A stretch of DNA of 64,000 nucleotides, from NCBI RefSeq assembly GCF_025215075.1, contig NZ_JAOBTH010000029.1:186001-250000 (forward strand). The letters are read 5' to 3'. A program made the translations under genes and the position numbers. The DNA is from Tenacibaculum haliotis. GTDB lineage: Bacteria > Bacteroidota > Bacteroidia > Flavobacteriales > Flavobacteriaceae. The notes below the pieces were generated by a model. The model did no database searches, had not been told where the DNA came from, and saw only the letters and a list, made by a program, of their open reading frames with translations. Shown here piece by piece: positions 8,252-18,197 of the stretch (position 1 is the stretch's first letter; every line of letters begins with the position of its first letter).

Positions 8252-9366
8252 TGGCTAAAAAAACTAAACTTGCAATTATAAAAGAACCTAATTGCTTAAA
8301 TTGTGGTTACCCATTTTCTCAAGATGAAAAATTTTGCCCCGAATGTGGTCAAAAAAATAAAGGTAAAAAAATTACGCTAGGTAGTTTTATTCGAGAAGTT
8401 TTTGCTGGTTTCTTTTCTTGGGATGCACGTTTTTGGAGAACACTTATTCCTTTATTAATAAAACCAGGAAAAGTATCTAAAGATTATATTGATGGTAAAA
8501 GAAATCGCTATTCTAATCCGTTTCGTTTCTACTTAACTGTATCTGTTATTTTCTTTTTAATTATAGGAATGACAAAAAGCTATGATAAATTTAACGAATT
8601 ACAATACGGTAAATCTTCTAACAAAGTTACATCACAAATAAAAATTGACGAGAATGGCGTAAAAGCACTTGAAGTAGATTTAGATTCCATTCAAGATGCC
8701 GTTTTTAAAGAACTTGACAAGAAAGATTCTGTTAACGCTAAGTTGATTAATCAAAAAGTTGACTCTTTAAAAGTAGGTGACAATTCAAAACAGTCAATGA
8801 TGAATATTGGTTTTGATGAATCTGACAGCCTCATTAAACTTATGAAGTTTCAGAAAGAGCACCCAAAAGTTTCTATAGACAATGCGTTGGATAGCTTGCA
8901 AATGAAGAAAACTTTTGGAAACCGTTTTTTATACTCAAGAACTGGAGTTTTCAATACTTTTATTTCTAAAGAAAGTGAAACTCAAAAATTCTACCGTCAA
9001 ATATTATCTTATGCATCAATAGCGCTTTTTATTCTATTACCTATTTTTACGCTGTTTTTACGAATTCTATACATCCGAAGAAAATTTACCTATGTAGAAC
9101 ATCTTGTTTTTGTTTTTCACACCCAAACAGTTTTCTTTTTATTATTATCTATTTTTTATTTAATCGGCTATTTTAAAGATGCTGAATATTTACTGGGTAT
9201 TTTCTTAATATTATTTACACTATACTTATTTATGGCCATGAAAAAGTTTTATGGACAAGGGTATTTTAAAACATTCTTTAAGTTTATAATGGCAAATTTT
9301 GTGTTTTTCTTCTTAGCACTTTTAGGTTCGTTCGCAATTTCATTTATTGCTTTTGCTTTGTATTAG
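8251..9366 (+). CDS. DUF3667 membrane protein with N-terminal zinc ribbon
   Basis: 371 residues. An N-terminal zinc ribbon (CLNCGYPFSQDEKFCPECG, about residues 15-33) is followed by the DUF3667 signature TRFWRTL-like segment (ARFWRTLIPLLIKPGKVSKD), one helix around residues 95-110, a polar linker, and a C-terminal membrane domain of about four helices (about 250-371). Role unknown; probably an inner-membrane protein. Its start overlaps the apaG stop by one base. The last 23 nt overlap the 3' end of the convergent gene at 9344-10717. Confidence 0.85.
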   Translation: MAKKTKLAIIKEPNCLNCGYPFSQDEKFCPECGQKNKGKKITLGSFIREVFAGFFSWDARFWRTLIPLLIKPGKVSKDYIDGKRNRYSNPFRFYLTVSVIFFLIIGMTKSYDKFNELQYGKSSNKVTSQIKIDENGVKALEVDLDSIQDAVFKELDKKDSVNAKLINQKVDSLKVGDNSKQSMMNIGFDESDSLIKLMKFQKEHPKVSIDNALDSLQMKKTFGNRFLYSRTGVFNTFISKESETQKFYRQILSYASIALFILLPIFTLFLRILYIRRKFTYVEHLVFVFHTQTVFFLLLSIFYLIGYFKDAEYLLGIFLILFTLYLFMAMKKFYGQGYFKTFFKFIMANFVFFFLALLGSFAISFIAFALY

Positions 9367-10717
9367 ATTCTCTTAACAATTGATACATATAACTTTGAAA
9401 AGATTCTTTAAAATTAATCTTTACTACCATTTTATTTGTACTTGTAACAAAAGCGTTAATCGTTTTTATAGGAAGTAAATATTTATTAGCAGTATGATAA
9501 GTTCCTTTTTCAGTTTCAAAATATTTTTCTGCATTAAAAAAAAACGAAAACTTATGCTTTTCATCTTGTTTAAAATTCGAAGTGATTTTATCTTTTGTTG
9601 AATATAAAAATAAACTGTTTTTCTGCTTACTAACATACGTTTTAAAAAAAGGATTTAAAACCAATAAACTATCAGTTTCTATATTTTTGATAGCCTCTTT
9701 AGAATATAAATACTCCGAAAAAGTAGCCCCTCCTATTCTAAAACTCCCCTTAGGAATTACATTTTCTTGAATGGTTGTTTTCGCTACTTTATTAAAATCA
9801 TCATCGTATTCATAAGTTACTATGGTGTCTTTTTTATTGATAAAAGAGGCTAAATCTAGATCAAACTCACCATTCCATTTATTACGAATACTATCTAACG
9901 ATAAAGTTGTTAATTTTTTTAAATTATCCTTTTGTTTCTCCCCTAGAAAATCGAATAAAAAGTGCTTGTTAATTTTCCCCGAAGCCTGCACCAAAGAAGT
10001 CGCACTACTTTTTGCTTTATATGGCAAAAAAAGACTGTTTTTTTCAGCTAACTCGCCATTTACAACTACTGTTTTCCCGTTGATTCCTAATTCAAAAAAA
10101 ACACCTTTTGAAGTTGCTATTGCAATAATATTCGTACTTTTTTTTATGTTATCAATAATTTTATCACTTGTTGATAAACAACCCTTCTCTTGCGATATAA
10201 AGCTCAATTTATCAGCTATATTTTTAATTTTTTTAAAACTAAATAACAGCCTTACTTCATTATTTATGATAAAAAAAATACGTTGTTTATATGTAAAATA
10301 CACAACCTTTTGTTGGGTATTTTTCTTAACTATCTTTTCTTGCTTAAAAAAAGCCTGTAAATTATTCTTGCTTTTTAGCTTAAGTGCGCTACTAACCCAA
10401 GTATCTTTTAAATTACGCTCGTTTGTGTAAAAGAATACATCAGCAGGAATTTCTATAGCATCAAATAAAGATATTTTATTTTTAGGTTTCTCCTGATTTT
10501 TAGTTGTTTTTTCATTTGATTTAAAATACAAAAAAGGATGTCTTACGACATCCTTTAGTATATTATATTCGATTTCTCGTAAATTAACACGAATAACCGC
10601 ATCTGCATAAGCAGGTATTGTATTGGTTATATTTACCGTTGGATTGTATCTAAAATATCCAACCGTAAACACGATCCCTAGTATAATTAAAATAGTAAAC
10701 CCTATCTTTTTAAGCAT
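9344..10717 (-). CDS. Membrane-anchored protein of unknown function, paralogue of the neighbour
   Basis: 457 residues with one N-terminal membrane helix (about 5-22) and a large, predicted periplasmic part. I do not recognise a characterised family. It shares layout with the product of 10722-12437: an N-terminal I-P-x-x-A-D-x-V-I segment, and a later motif (DTIVTYEYDDDFNK ... IPKGSFRIGG) that aligns with DVTYTTYKYDADYK ... VPDFTLMIGS there. The two genes are probably a tandem duplication. Only 4 nt separate them. The 3' end overlaps the convergent DUF3667 gene by 23 nt. Confidence 0.8.
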   Translation of the reverse strand: MLKKIGFTILIILGIVFTVGYFRYNPTVNITNTIPAYADAVIRVNLREIEYNILKDVVRHPFLYFKSNEKTTKNQEKPKNKISLFDAIEIPADVFFYTNERNLKDTWVSSALKLKSKNNLQAFFKQEKIVKKNTQQKVVYFTYKQRIFFIINNEVRLLFSFKKIKNIADKLSFISQEKGCLSTSDKIIDNIKKSTNIIAIATSKGVFFELGINGKTVVVNGELAEKNSLFLPYKAKSSATSLVQASGKINKHFLFDFLGEKQKDNLKKLTTLSLDSIRNKWNGEFDLDLASFINKKDTIVTYEYDDDFNKVAKTTIQENVIPKGSFRIGGATFSEYLYSKEAIKNIETDSLLVLNPFFKTYVSKQKNSLFLYSTKDKITSNFKQDEKHKFSFFFNAEKYFETEKGTYHTANKYLLPIKTINAFVTSTNKMVVKINFKESFQSYMYQLLRESNTKQKQ

Positions 10718-10721
10718 CTAA

Positions 10722-12437
10722 CTATTTTGCTATTTCGTTAATTACCTTAAATAATAATTTTAAAGTATTTTCTTCTTTACCTTTCGTATTTAATCGTAAT
10801 TCAGACGAAATTTTATTTCCCTTTACTTTTGAAACTCTAAAACTAATATCTTTAACATTCTCATTAGAGATACTTGCCATTTTACGTTCAATTCTACCAA
10901 ACCATTCTGTTGGCATATTTTTAATTAAAGCATTAATATCCGTATAAACTACACTTGAGTTTCTTTTTATTAATTTACTATGTTTTGTTGCTTTATAATT
11001 TGCTCTGCCTGCTTCAATATTTATAGCTCTTACTTTTGATGTAGTTATATATAAAACATCATTTTTAATTACTGCATATATATTAAAAGGAAGTTCTTTA
11101 CTTTTTTTAATAAACTCATAAACATTATTAGAAGCTATTATTGTTTTGTGCTTTTGACCTAATCTGAAAATTTTGTTTAACAACTCTTTTTCTTCAGAGC
11201 CAATCATCAAAGTAAAATCAGGCACTACTGTTTTTTTAGTTTTAGTTACTTCTTTACGTTTGTAATCAGCATCATATTTATAAGTCGTGTAAGTAACATC
11301 TTTTTCTGAAAATCCATTTAAAACAAATAACGCATCGCCAGTAACTAATTTAGCAATCGCCGCTTCATCTACAAGTAATGATAATAAATCTCCAGCAACA
11401 TCTACTTCTTCTTTAAACTTTGGTACAATACCACCGTACATTTTATTTATCATTTCTGGGTACTGCTTTAATAATTCTTCCGTATCCATCGAAACACTCC
11501 AAAAAGCCAATGCTTTATTATGATCGAAACTATTTATTAAAGTACTGCTCATTTTTTTGTTATAAATCTTTTTAAAAGATTTCGACATATCATCACTCAC
11601 AGCCATATCTAACAAAATACTTGCATTATTTTCATTAAAAAACAAGTTTGCAGTAACCTCTTCTACGCCATAAATATTTTTACCTTCTTGTGGTATAAAA
11701 TAATTCATTGAAGAACTTAAATTTCTACTAAAAGAACCAATTAAATCAGACATTAACATTCCGTAATTACGAACCCAAAGCGTAGCAACTGAACCTTTTT
11801 TCTTTCCTTTCTGAAAACTTGAATTAGTAGTAATTCCGTTAGATGTTGAATTTTCTAAGATTGAAAAAGCATGTTTTTTAATCCACAATTGTGCAAACCT
11901 TTTTCTAACCGAATATATAGATTCTCCTTCTTCTTTTAATTTTTCAAAACGGTCGTTATGTTTTTTTAAATAACTACGCGATTTATCTCCGTTGATAATT
12001 AAAAGAACATCATCATTCCAAATTCTTAATTCGCTATAACCTTGAATATAACTGTAGTCATTTTCTTTTTTAATCTTCTTAAGGTCTCTTTCCGATAACA
12101 TAGATTCAAACAGTGCTTTGTCGTTTAATTCTACTAAGAAAGTATGATATGAAATACTATCATTTTTCTGAAAAAAGTAGTAAGCATTAGATGCAGTATC
12201 AAACCCTGCTTTACTTACCGAAGTAATTTTTTCTTCTCTTTTTCTATTGATATTTTTCAGTACCTCTTTTCCTATGATGCTTTCATTTACATCAGAAACA
12301 CTTATTAAATCAAATAAATTAGTTGCATTTGCCATAATAACAACATCTGCATTATTAGGTATTTTGTTTTCTAATTTTTGGGCTTGTAAAACAACAAAAC
12401 TGTTTACAAATAATAGGGTAGCAATAATCTTTTTCAT
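10722..12437 (-). CDS. Secreted protein of unknown function (possibly DUF4836-like)
   Basis: 571 residues with a signal peptide (MKKIIATLLFVNSFVVLQAQ). The mature start, KLENKIPNNADVVIMANATN, resembles the opening of Bacteroidota DUF4836 proteins, but I cannot confirm that without a profile search. Lys-rich, with no catalytic motif visible. It is the middle gene of a three-gene minus-strand operon (lipoprotein, this gene, paralogue), 8 nt after the lipoprotein stop. Likely periplasmic or outer-membrane associated; function unknown. Confidence 0.8.
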   Translation of the reverse strand: MKKIIATLLFVNSFVVLQAQKLENKIPNNADVVIMANATNLFDLISVSDVNESIIGKEVLKNINRKREEKITSVSKAGFDTASNAYYFFQKNDSISYHTFLVELNDKALFESMLSERDLKKIKKENDYSYIQGYSELRIWNDDVLLIINGDKSRSYLKKHNDRFEKLKEEGESIYSVRKRFAQLWIKKHAFSILENSTSNGITTNSSFQKGKKKGSVATLWVRNYGMLMSDLIGSFSRNLSSSMNYFIPQEGKNIYGVEEVTANLFFNENNASILLDMAVSDDMSKSFKKIYNKKMSSTLINSFDHNKALAFWSVSMDTEELLKQYPEMINKMYGGIVPKFKEEVDVAGDLLSLLVDEAAIAKLVTGDALFVLNGFSEKDVTYTTYKYDADYKRKEVTKTKKTVVPDFTLMIGSEEKELLNKIFRLGQKHKTIIASNNVYEFIKKSKELPFNIYAVIKNDVLYITTSKVRAINIEAGRANYKATKHSKLIKRNSSVVYTDINALIKNMPTEWFGRIERKMASISNENVKDISFRVSKVKGNKISSELRLNTKGKEENTLKLLFKVINEIAK

Positions 12438-12445
12438 GGTTAATT

Positions 12446-13117
12446 TTAATTAGTAAGTTGTATTTTATTTTTGATTGTTTGTTTGTTTGTTATAATATCC
12501 TGCGCATTAACTCGCAACATCACTGCTTTTTTACTTTTGGCAATTTTTGCTTGCTGGTTCGTACATGATTTTACTGCTGATTCAAATCGGTAAACACTTG
12601 TATAACTAGCTGTTTCAAATACTTTACGATCTTTCATTTTTGCATTCTGAAATGCTTTACCAATATTAAAATGATGACTACGAACAAATGTTTTATTGAT
12701 ATTGTCGTATTTAAAATGTTTGTGCTTTTTTATTGCCAATGCATCTCTTTTAGAACTAAAGGTTGATAAAACAGTGTTAAGAGCATCCACAGTATCAAAA
12801 TTACAAGATACCGTAACGATAAATTCCTCAAAATTCAACGTGTTTTTTACAGTATGAATTCCTTTGGTGGTTTTAATTTTCTCAACAATTTTATTCAACT
12901 CCTTTCTAATAGTATTCTTCGATGGCACTTTATACCCGTTAACACTATCCAACAGCATTATTGATGCTATTTTAGTTTTACTCTTACTTAAGTTTATCGT
13001 GAAGGTAGCCGATCCTGAACCGTCTTTATTAAAAGATATTTCTTCTACAAATTCAAAACAACTTGTAAATAGAAAAAGGGAAATTAGTAACGAAAACAAC
13101 AGTCGTTTTTTATGCAT
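12446..13117 (-). CDS. Lipoprotein of unknown function
   Basis: 223 residues starting at ATG 13117, which places a proper lipoprotein signal at the N terminus (MHKKRLLFSLLISLFLFTSC; lipobox F-T-S-C). An upstream TTG at 13141 would add eight residues and spoil the signal, and it overlaps the promoter core TATTTTTG at 13137-13130. The mature start, EISFNKDGSGSATFTINLS, recalls LppM-like secreted domains (E-x-x-I-x-x-D-G-S-G), a weak resemblance only. First gene of the operon with 10722-12437 and 9344-10717. Confidence 0.8.
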   Translation of the reverse strand: MHKKRLLFSLLISLFLFTSCFEFVEEISFNKDGSGSATFTINLSKSKTKIASIMLLDSVNGYKVPSKNTIRKELNKIVEKIKTTKGIHTVKNTLNFEEFIVTVSCNFDTVDALNTVLSTFSSKRDALAIKKHKHFKYDNINKTFVRSHHFNIGKAFQNAKMKDRKVFETASYTSVYRFESAVKSCTNQQAKIAKSKKAVMLRVNAQDIITNKQTIKNKIQLTN

Positions 13118-13265
13118 AGTTTTTTCTTGCAAAAATAACAAAAAACTTTGTTTCGCTATCCCTACATATAGCCATAATTAAATTTACAATACTTTACTCG
13201 TTTTATTTATAACGACAATAACACCTATCATTTCTACAAGATAAAATTTCAATTTCACTTCGTTT

Positions 13266-13358
13266 TTATCCTGCTTTTTTTGGTTTTAAGCTTTCATATC
13301 TACTCTAAACAACTACAAAACCCTCATCTCCTAAAGGCAAATAAGTTACCGCACACAT
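13266..13358 (-). pseudogene. Probable 5' relic of an NRDE-family (TANGO2-like) gene
   Basis: From ATG 13358 the minus strand reads MCAVTYLPLGDEGFVVV, then a TAG at 13307-13305, then SRYESLKPKKAG and a TAA. NRDE proteins begin M-C-T-V-T-Y-L-P-L, then a glycine-containing stretch, then F-I-x-T-S-N-R-D-E-S. The match is good up to the stop, and SRYES after the stop sits where SNRDES is expected. No further NRDE sequence can be followed. The gene is called a relic on this short resemblance. The rest of the 13142-13554 interval contains only the pruA promoter region. Confidence 0.4.
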
Positions 13359-13419
13359 AATCTGTTTTATTTTGATAAACACCTCTTAAAAACACCTTAG
13401 TAATTACTAAAATAAATGG

Positions 13420-13453
13420 TAACTTTGTACTATCAAACAATTACAAATTGTTT
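13420..13453 (+). promoter_or_regulatory. pruA promoter core and adjoining perfect dyad
   Basis: TAACTTTG at 13420-13427 matches TAnnTTTG; the predicted start is about 13432. Beginning 3 nt later is a perfect inverted repeat, arms AAACAATT (13435-13442) and AATTGTTT (13446-13453) around ACA. Its position at the start of the transcript suits an operator or a 5' hairpin. The leader would be about 120 nt long, unusually long for this genome. Confidence 0.45.
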
Positions 13454-13554
13454 ATTAAAAGTAGCTACTTAATCAATGTAAATAAATAGCATTAGATTTT
13501 GTTTTTCACTTTTTAAATTAAAAATATTTTTAAACACACAAACAACATACTAAA

Positions 13555-15180
13555 ATGGCAAGAGGATTTTTTAATGTTCCAAAAGCAGTAAACGAACCTG
13601 TAAAAGGGTATGCTCCTGGATCTCCAGAAAAAGAAGAATTATTAGCAACATACAAATCAATGTTTAACAGCAACGTTGATGTACCAATGCATATTAATGG
13701 TGAGGAAGTAAGAACTGGAAATACCAGAAATATTACACCACCACACGATCATAAACATGTAGTTGGTCAATACCACACCGCAGACAAATCTCACGTAGAT
13801 GCTGCAATTTCTACAGCATTAGCTGCAAGAGAAGCATGGTCTAACGTTAGTTGGATGGAAAGAGCTTCAATTTTCTTAAAAGCTGCTGAATTATTAGCAG
13901 GGCCTTATAGAGCTAGAATGAATGCTGCAACAATGATTGCACAATCTAAAAACGTATTTCAAGCAGAAATTGATGCTGCTTGTGAAATGATAGATTTCTT
14001 CCGTTTTAACGTAGAATATATGACTGATATTTTTAAAGATCAGCCAACATCTTCACCAGGCGTTTGGAACAGAGTTGAATACAGACCTTTAGAAGGTTTT
14101 ATCTATGCAATTTCTCCATTTAACTTTACATCTATTGCTGCAAATTTACCTGCATCAGCTGCCTTAATGGGTAACGTTGTTGTTTGGAAACCATCAGATC
14201 ACCAAGCATATTCTGCACAAGTAATTGTAGATTTATTTAAAGAAGCTGGTTTACCTGATGGTGTAATTAACGTAGTGTACGGAGATCCTGTTATGATTTC
14301 TGATACTGTTTTAGCTTCTCCAGATTTCTCTGGATTACACTTTACAGGTTCTACACATGTTTTTAAAGAATTATGGAAACAAATTGGTAACAATATTCAT
14401 ACCTATAAAACATACCCAAGAATTGTTGGAGAAACTGGTGGAAAAGATTTCATTTGGGTTCACAACTCTTCTAATCCATTACAAGTTGCAACAGCAATGA
14501 CAAGAGGTGCTTTTGAATACCAAGGTCAAAAATGTTCTGCTGCTTCACGTTCTTACATTCCTGCTTCACTTTGGCCAGAAGTTAAAAAACATTTAACGGC
14601 GCAAGTAGGTGAGTTAAAAATGGGCTCTCCAGAAGACACGTCTAACTTTGTAAATGCAGTTATTCACGAAGGTTCTTTTGATAAAATTGCAAGTTATATA
14701 GATGCCGCTAAAGCAGATAAAGATGCAGAAATTATTATTGGTGGAAACCACGATAAATCTGTAGGTTACTTTATTGAGCCAACGGTAATTGTTACTACAT
14801 CTCCTAAATACGCAACTATGCATACAGAGTTATTTGGCCCTGTTATGACGGTTTATGTTTATGAAGATGCTGAATGGGAAGCTTCATTAAAATTAGTTGA
14901 TGAAACGTCTGAATACGCATTAACAGGAGCTATTTTTTCTAGAGATAGATACATTGTTGAAGAAGCATCTAAAGCATTAGAAAATGCTGCAGGAAACTTT
15001 TATATTAACGATAAACCTTCAGGAGCAGTTGTTGGTCAGCAACCATTTGGTGGCGCAAGAGCTTCTGGTACAAATGATAAAGCAGGTTCGGCACAAAACT
15101 TATTACGTTGGACATCTGTACGTTTAATTAAAGAGACTTTAGTAAGTCCTGAAGATTATAAATATCCTTTCTTAGGATAA
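13555..15180 (+). CDS. pruA: L-glutamate gamma-semialdehyde (P5C) dehydrogenase
   Basis: Second step of proline breakdown: NAD+-dependent oxidation of glutamate semialdehyde (pyrroline-5-carboxylate) to glutamate in the cytoplasm. The 541-residue protein is the monofunctional, ALDH4A1-like type. Visible aldehyde dehydrogenase features are ISPFNFTSIAANLPASAA, the Rossmann-associated FTGSTHVFK, the catalytic glutamate segment VGETGGKDF, the catalytic Cys327 in YQGQKCSAASR, and PFGGARASGTNDKAG near the end. No proline dehydrogenase gene is adjacent, so it stands alone between its promoter and a terminator. Confidence 0.96.
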   Translation: MARGFFNVPKAVNEPVKGYAPGSPEKEELLATYKSMFNSNVDVPMHINGEEVRTGNTRNITPPHDHKHVVGQYHTADKSHVDAAISTALAAREAWSNVSWMERASIFLKAAELLAGPYRARMNAATMIAQSKNVFQAEIDAACEMIDFFRFNVEYMTDIFKDQPTSSPGVWNRVEYRPLEGFIYAISPFNFTSIAANLPASAALMGNVVVWKPSDHQAYSAQVIVDLFKEAGLPDGVINVVYGDPVMISDTVLASPDFSGLHFTGSTHVFKELWKQIGNNIHTYKTYPRIVGETGGKDFIWVHNSSNPLQVATAMTRGAFEYQGQKCSAASRSYIPASLWPEVKKHLTAQVGELKMGSPEDTSNFVNAVIHEGSFDKIASYIDAAKADKDAEIIIGGNHDKSVGYFIEPTVIVTTSPKYATMHTELFGPVMTVYVYEDAEWEASLKLVDETSEYALTGAIFSRDRYIVEEASKALENAAGNFYINDKPSGAVVGQQPFGGARASGTNDKAGSAQNLLRWTSVRLIKETLVSPEDYKYPFLG

Positions 15181-15204
15181 AAATTATCTTAAATTATATT
15201 TTAA

Positions 15205-15234
15205 AACCTCATCAAATTTTGATGGGGTTTTTCT
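15205..15234 (+). terminator. Intrinsic terminator after pruA
   Basis: Arms AACCTCATCAAA and TTTGATGGGGTT (one G-T pair) followed by T's, 25 nt after the pruA stop. Confidence 0.8.
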
Positions 15235-15330
15235 TTACAATAAATTCTAGCATCTATTTAACACTATTAAAAATCAATATTATGTATATTTATCAGCATC
15301 AAAAAACAATTCACACAAACAACAGTAATC

Positions 15331-18177
15331 ATGTTTAAAAAAATTTTATTATTTACAGTGGTAACTTTATTTATCGCCTGCAATAAAAATCAAAAAGAAG
15401 AAAAAAAAGAGAAAGAAACATCCTTAAATGTTCCTTTTGAAAAATTTGAATTAGAAAACGGACTTCAAGTTGTTTTACATACTGATAAATCGGATCCTGT
15501 GGTTGCAGTAGAATTGATGGTTCACGTAGGTTCGGCAAGAGAAATTGAAGGAAGAACTGGTTTTGCTCATTTATTTGAACACTTATTATTTTTAGAATCT
15601 GAAAACCTTGGTAAAGGTGGATTAGATAAAATGAGTGCACGTATTGGTGGTTCTGGCGCTAACGGATCTACATCAAGAGATAGAACAAACTATTTACAAA
15701 CCGTACCAAATGATGCCTTAGAAAAAATGATTTGGGCAGAAGCCGATAAATTAGGTTGGTTTATAAATACAGTGACAGAACCTGTTTTAGCAAAAGAAAA
15801 ACAAGTAGTTAAAAACGAAAAAAGACAAGCTGTTGACAATCGTCCGTACGGATTTAATCAACAAATTATCGATCGTAACTTATATCCGAAAGATCATCCG
15901 TATAACTGGCAAGTAATTGGATCTTTAGAACATTTACAGAACGCAACTTTAAGCGATGTAAAAGCATTCTTTAAAAAATGGTATGTTCCTAACAACGCTA
16001 CTTTAGTTTTATCTGGTGATTTTGATCCTGCAAAAGCAAAAGAATGGGTTCGTAAATATTTTGAAGAAATTCCAAGAGGTGAAGAAATTACTCCGTTAGT
16101 TAAAAAACCAGGTAAAGTTGATGAATCGAAATTTTTATATTTTGAAGATAATTTTGCACGATTACCAATGTTAACAATGGCTTGGCCAACAGTTGAGTTA
16201 TACCATAAAGATTCGTACGCCTTAGATATTTTAACAGAATATTTATCTCAAGGAAAAAAAGCACCTTTAAATAAAGTTTTAGTAGATGATTTAAAACTTA
16301 CCGCAAATGCTGGTATGTGGAACTGGTCTTCTGAACTAGCTGGTCAAACTCAATTAGGTATTCGTGGATTTAATAATGTTGATTTAAATGAAATTAATAA
16401 AGGAGTTACTACCGCTTTTAACAAGTTTGAAAAAGAAGGTATTTCTGACAAAGACTTAAACAGAATTAAAGCCGGATTAGAAACTGATTTTTACAATAGC
16501 TTATCTAGCGTTTTAGGAAAAGGAACAAATTTAGCTTCTTATAATACCTATGCAGGTAACCCTGGTTTTATCAATAAAGAAATAGACTTAACCTTAAACG
16601 TTACCAAAGAAGACGTAATGCGCGTTTACAATACGTATATTAAAGGTAAAAACTTTATAGCAACTAGTTTTGTGCCTAAAGGAATGAAAAACCTTGCGTT
16701 AACAAATTCTGAAGAAGCAATTATAAAGGAAGAAAAAATTATTACTGGAGCCGAAGAAAAATTCGACCCAAAGATTGCTGCTCAATATGAAAAAACACCT
16801 TCTAAAATAGCAAGAACTACAGAGCCTGTTTATGGAAAATCGCCTGTTTTAAGTGTACCAAATGTTTGGAATAATGAATTAGCAAACGGAATTAAAGTAT
16901 TCGGAATTGAAAATAGCGAAGTTCCTTTAGTTCGTTTCAACTTAGTAATTGATGGTGGTCAGTTATTAGAAAAAATGGATAAGTTAGGCGTTGCAAACCT
17001 TACTGCTCGTTTAATGAACCGAGGAACAAAAAATAAAACAGTTGCACAATTAGAAGAAGCTATTCAGGAATTAGGAGCATCTATTAGAATATCTGCATCA
17101 AAAGAAAACATTACTATAAGTGGTACTACTTTAGCAAAAAACTATACCAATACAATAGTATTAGTTGAAGAAATGTTACTAGAACCACGTTGGGATGCAA
17201 CAGAATTTGAATTGATTAAAAAATCGGTTGCTGGTAATTTACGTCAGCAAGAAGCAAGTCCGACTACCGTAACGCAAAACGTATATAACGAATTGATTTA
17301 CGGAAAAGATAATATTCGTTCTAAGAATACCTTAGGTACCATTGCCTCTGTAGATAAAATTACTTTAGATGATTTAAAATCATTTTATAATAATTACCTA
17401 TCTCCTGCTGTTACTAAAATGCATATTGTTGGTGATATTAATCAAGAAAAAGCAGTAGAATCTTTAAATAGTTTATCTACAAAATGGGCTTCAAAAGAAG
17501 TTACTATTCCAGTCTATAAAACTCCAGAAGCACCTAACAAACCAACGGTATATTTTTACGATGTACCAAAAGCAAAACAATCGGTAATTAGTTTTGGTGC
17601 ACCTGCATTGGCTGTTACAGATAAAGATTATTATCCGGCTACAGTAATGAACTACATCCTTGGTGGCGGCGGATTTGCCTCTCAATTAACACAAGAGTTA
17701 AGAGAAGGTAAAGGATATACTTATGGAATTGGCTCTCGTTTTACAGGATCTAAAGCTGTTGGAGCATTTACAATTTCGAGTAGAGTTAGAACTAACGTTA
17801 CGTTGGAATCGGCGCAATTAGTTAAAAAAATAATTACAGAATATCCAACCAATTTTTCTGCTAAAGATTTAGCTACTACAAAAGGTTTTTTAATTAAGAG
17901 TAATGCTAGACGTTTTGAAACCATGGGTGCTAAATTAAACATGTTGGAGAACATTAGTACTTACAACTTAAGTGCTGACTATGTTAAAGACAGAGAGAAA
18001 ATTGTAAATGAAATGACCATTGAAAAAGTACAAGCGTTATCAAAAAGATATGTAAATCCTAATAAAATGATTTGGTTGTTTGTAGGAGATGCAGAAACGC
18101 AATTAGACCGTTTAAATGATTTAGGTTTCGGTAAACCTGTTTTACTGAACAAAACCAAAGAAGAAATTAAACTTTAA
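15331..18177 (+). CDS. M16-family zinc peptidase, lipoprotein
   Basis: 948 residues with a lipoprotein signal ending L-F-I-A-C17, so it is a membrane-anchored, probably periplasmic protease. The inverted zinc motif H80-L-F-E-H84 lies in the first M16 domain, and the downstream glutamate is expected around the KEKQVVKNEKRQAVDNRPYG region. Full length is about twice a single pitrilysin half, giving four M16 subdomains; the second half lacks HxxEH and keeps the inactive partner fold (ILGGGGFASQLTQELREGKG). Substrates are unknown; M16 proteases degrade oligopeptides. It stands alone, between two terminators. Confidence 0.93.
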   Translation: MFKKILLFTVVTLFIACNKNQKEEKKEKETSLNVPFEKFELENGLQVVLHTDKSDPVVAVELMVHVGSAREIEGRTGFAHLFEHLLFLESENLGKGGLDKMSARIGGSGANGSTSRDRTNYLQTVPNDALEKMIWAEADKLGWFINTVTEPVLAKEKQVVKNEKRQAVDNRPYGFNQQIIDRNLYPKDHPYNWQVIGSLEHLQNATLSDVKAFFKKWYVPNNATLVLSGDFDPAKAKEWVRKYFEEIPRGEEITPLVKKPGKVDESKFLYFEDNFARLPMLTMAWPTVELYHKDSYALDILTEYLSQGKKAPLNKVLVDDLKLTANAGMWNWSSELAGQTQLGIRGFNNVDLNEINKGVTTAFNKFEKEGISDKDLNRIKAGLETDFYNSLSSVLGKGTNLASYNTYAGNPGFINKEIDLTLNVTKEDVMRVYNTYIKGKNFIATSFVPKGMKNLALTNSEEAIIKEEKIITGAEEKFDPKIAAQYEKTPSKIARTTEPVYGKSPVLSVPNVWNNELANGIKVFGIENSEVPLVRFNLVIDGGQLLEKMDKLGVANLTARLMNRGTKNKTVAQLEEAIQELGASIRISASKENITISGTTLAKNYTNTIVLVEEMLLEPRWDATEFELIKKSVAGNLRQQEASPTTVTQNVYNELIYGKDNIRSKNTLGTIASVDKITLDDLKSFYNNYLSPAVTKMHIVGDINQEKAVESLNSLSTKWASKEVTIPVYKTPEAPNKPTVYFYDVPKAKQSVISFGAPALAVTDKDYYPATVMNYILGGGGFASQLTQELREGKGYTYGIGSRFTGSKAVGAFTISSRVRTNVTLESAQLVKKIITEYPTNFSAKDLATTKGFLIKSNARRFETMGAKLNMLENISTYNLSADYVKDREKIVNEMTIEKVQALSKRYVNPNKMIWLFVGDAETQLDRLNDLGFGKPVLLNKTKEEIKL

Positions 18178-18197
18178 TTATTATATTGATATGTAAA

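Noticed and set aside
9822..10430. 202-residue plus-strand frame opposite the 9344-10717 gene
   Set aside because: Antisense shadow of a Lys-rich gene; no signal, no promoter, no recognisable domain.
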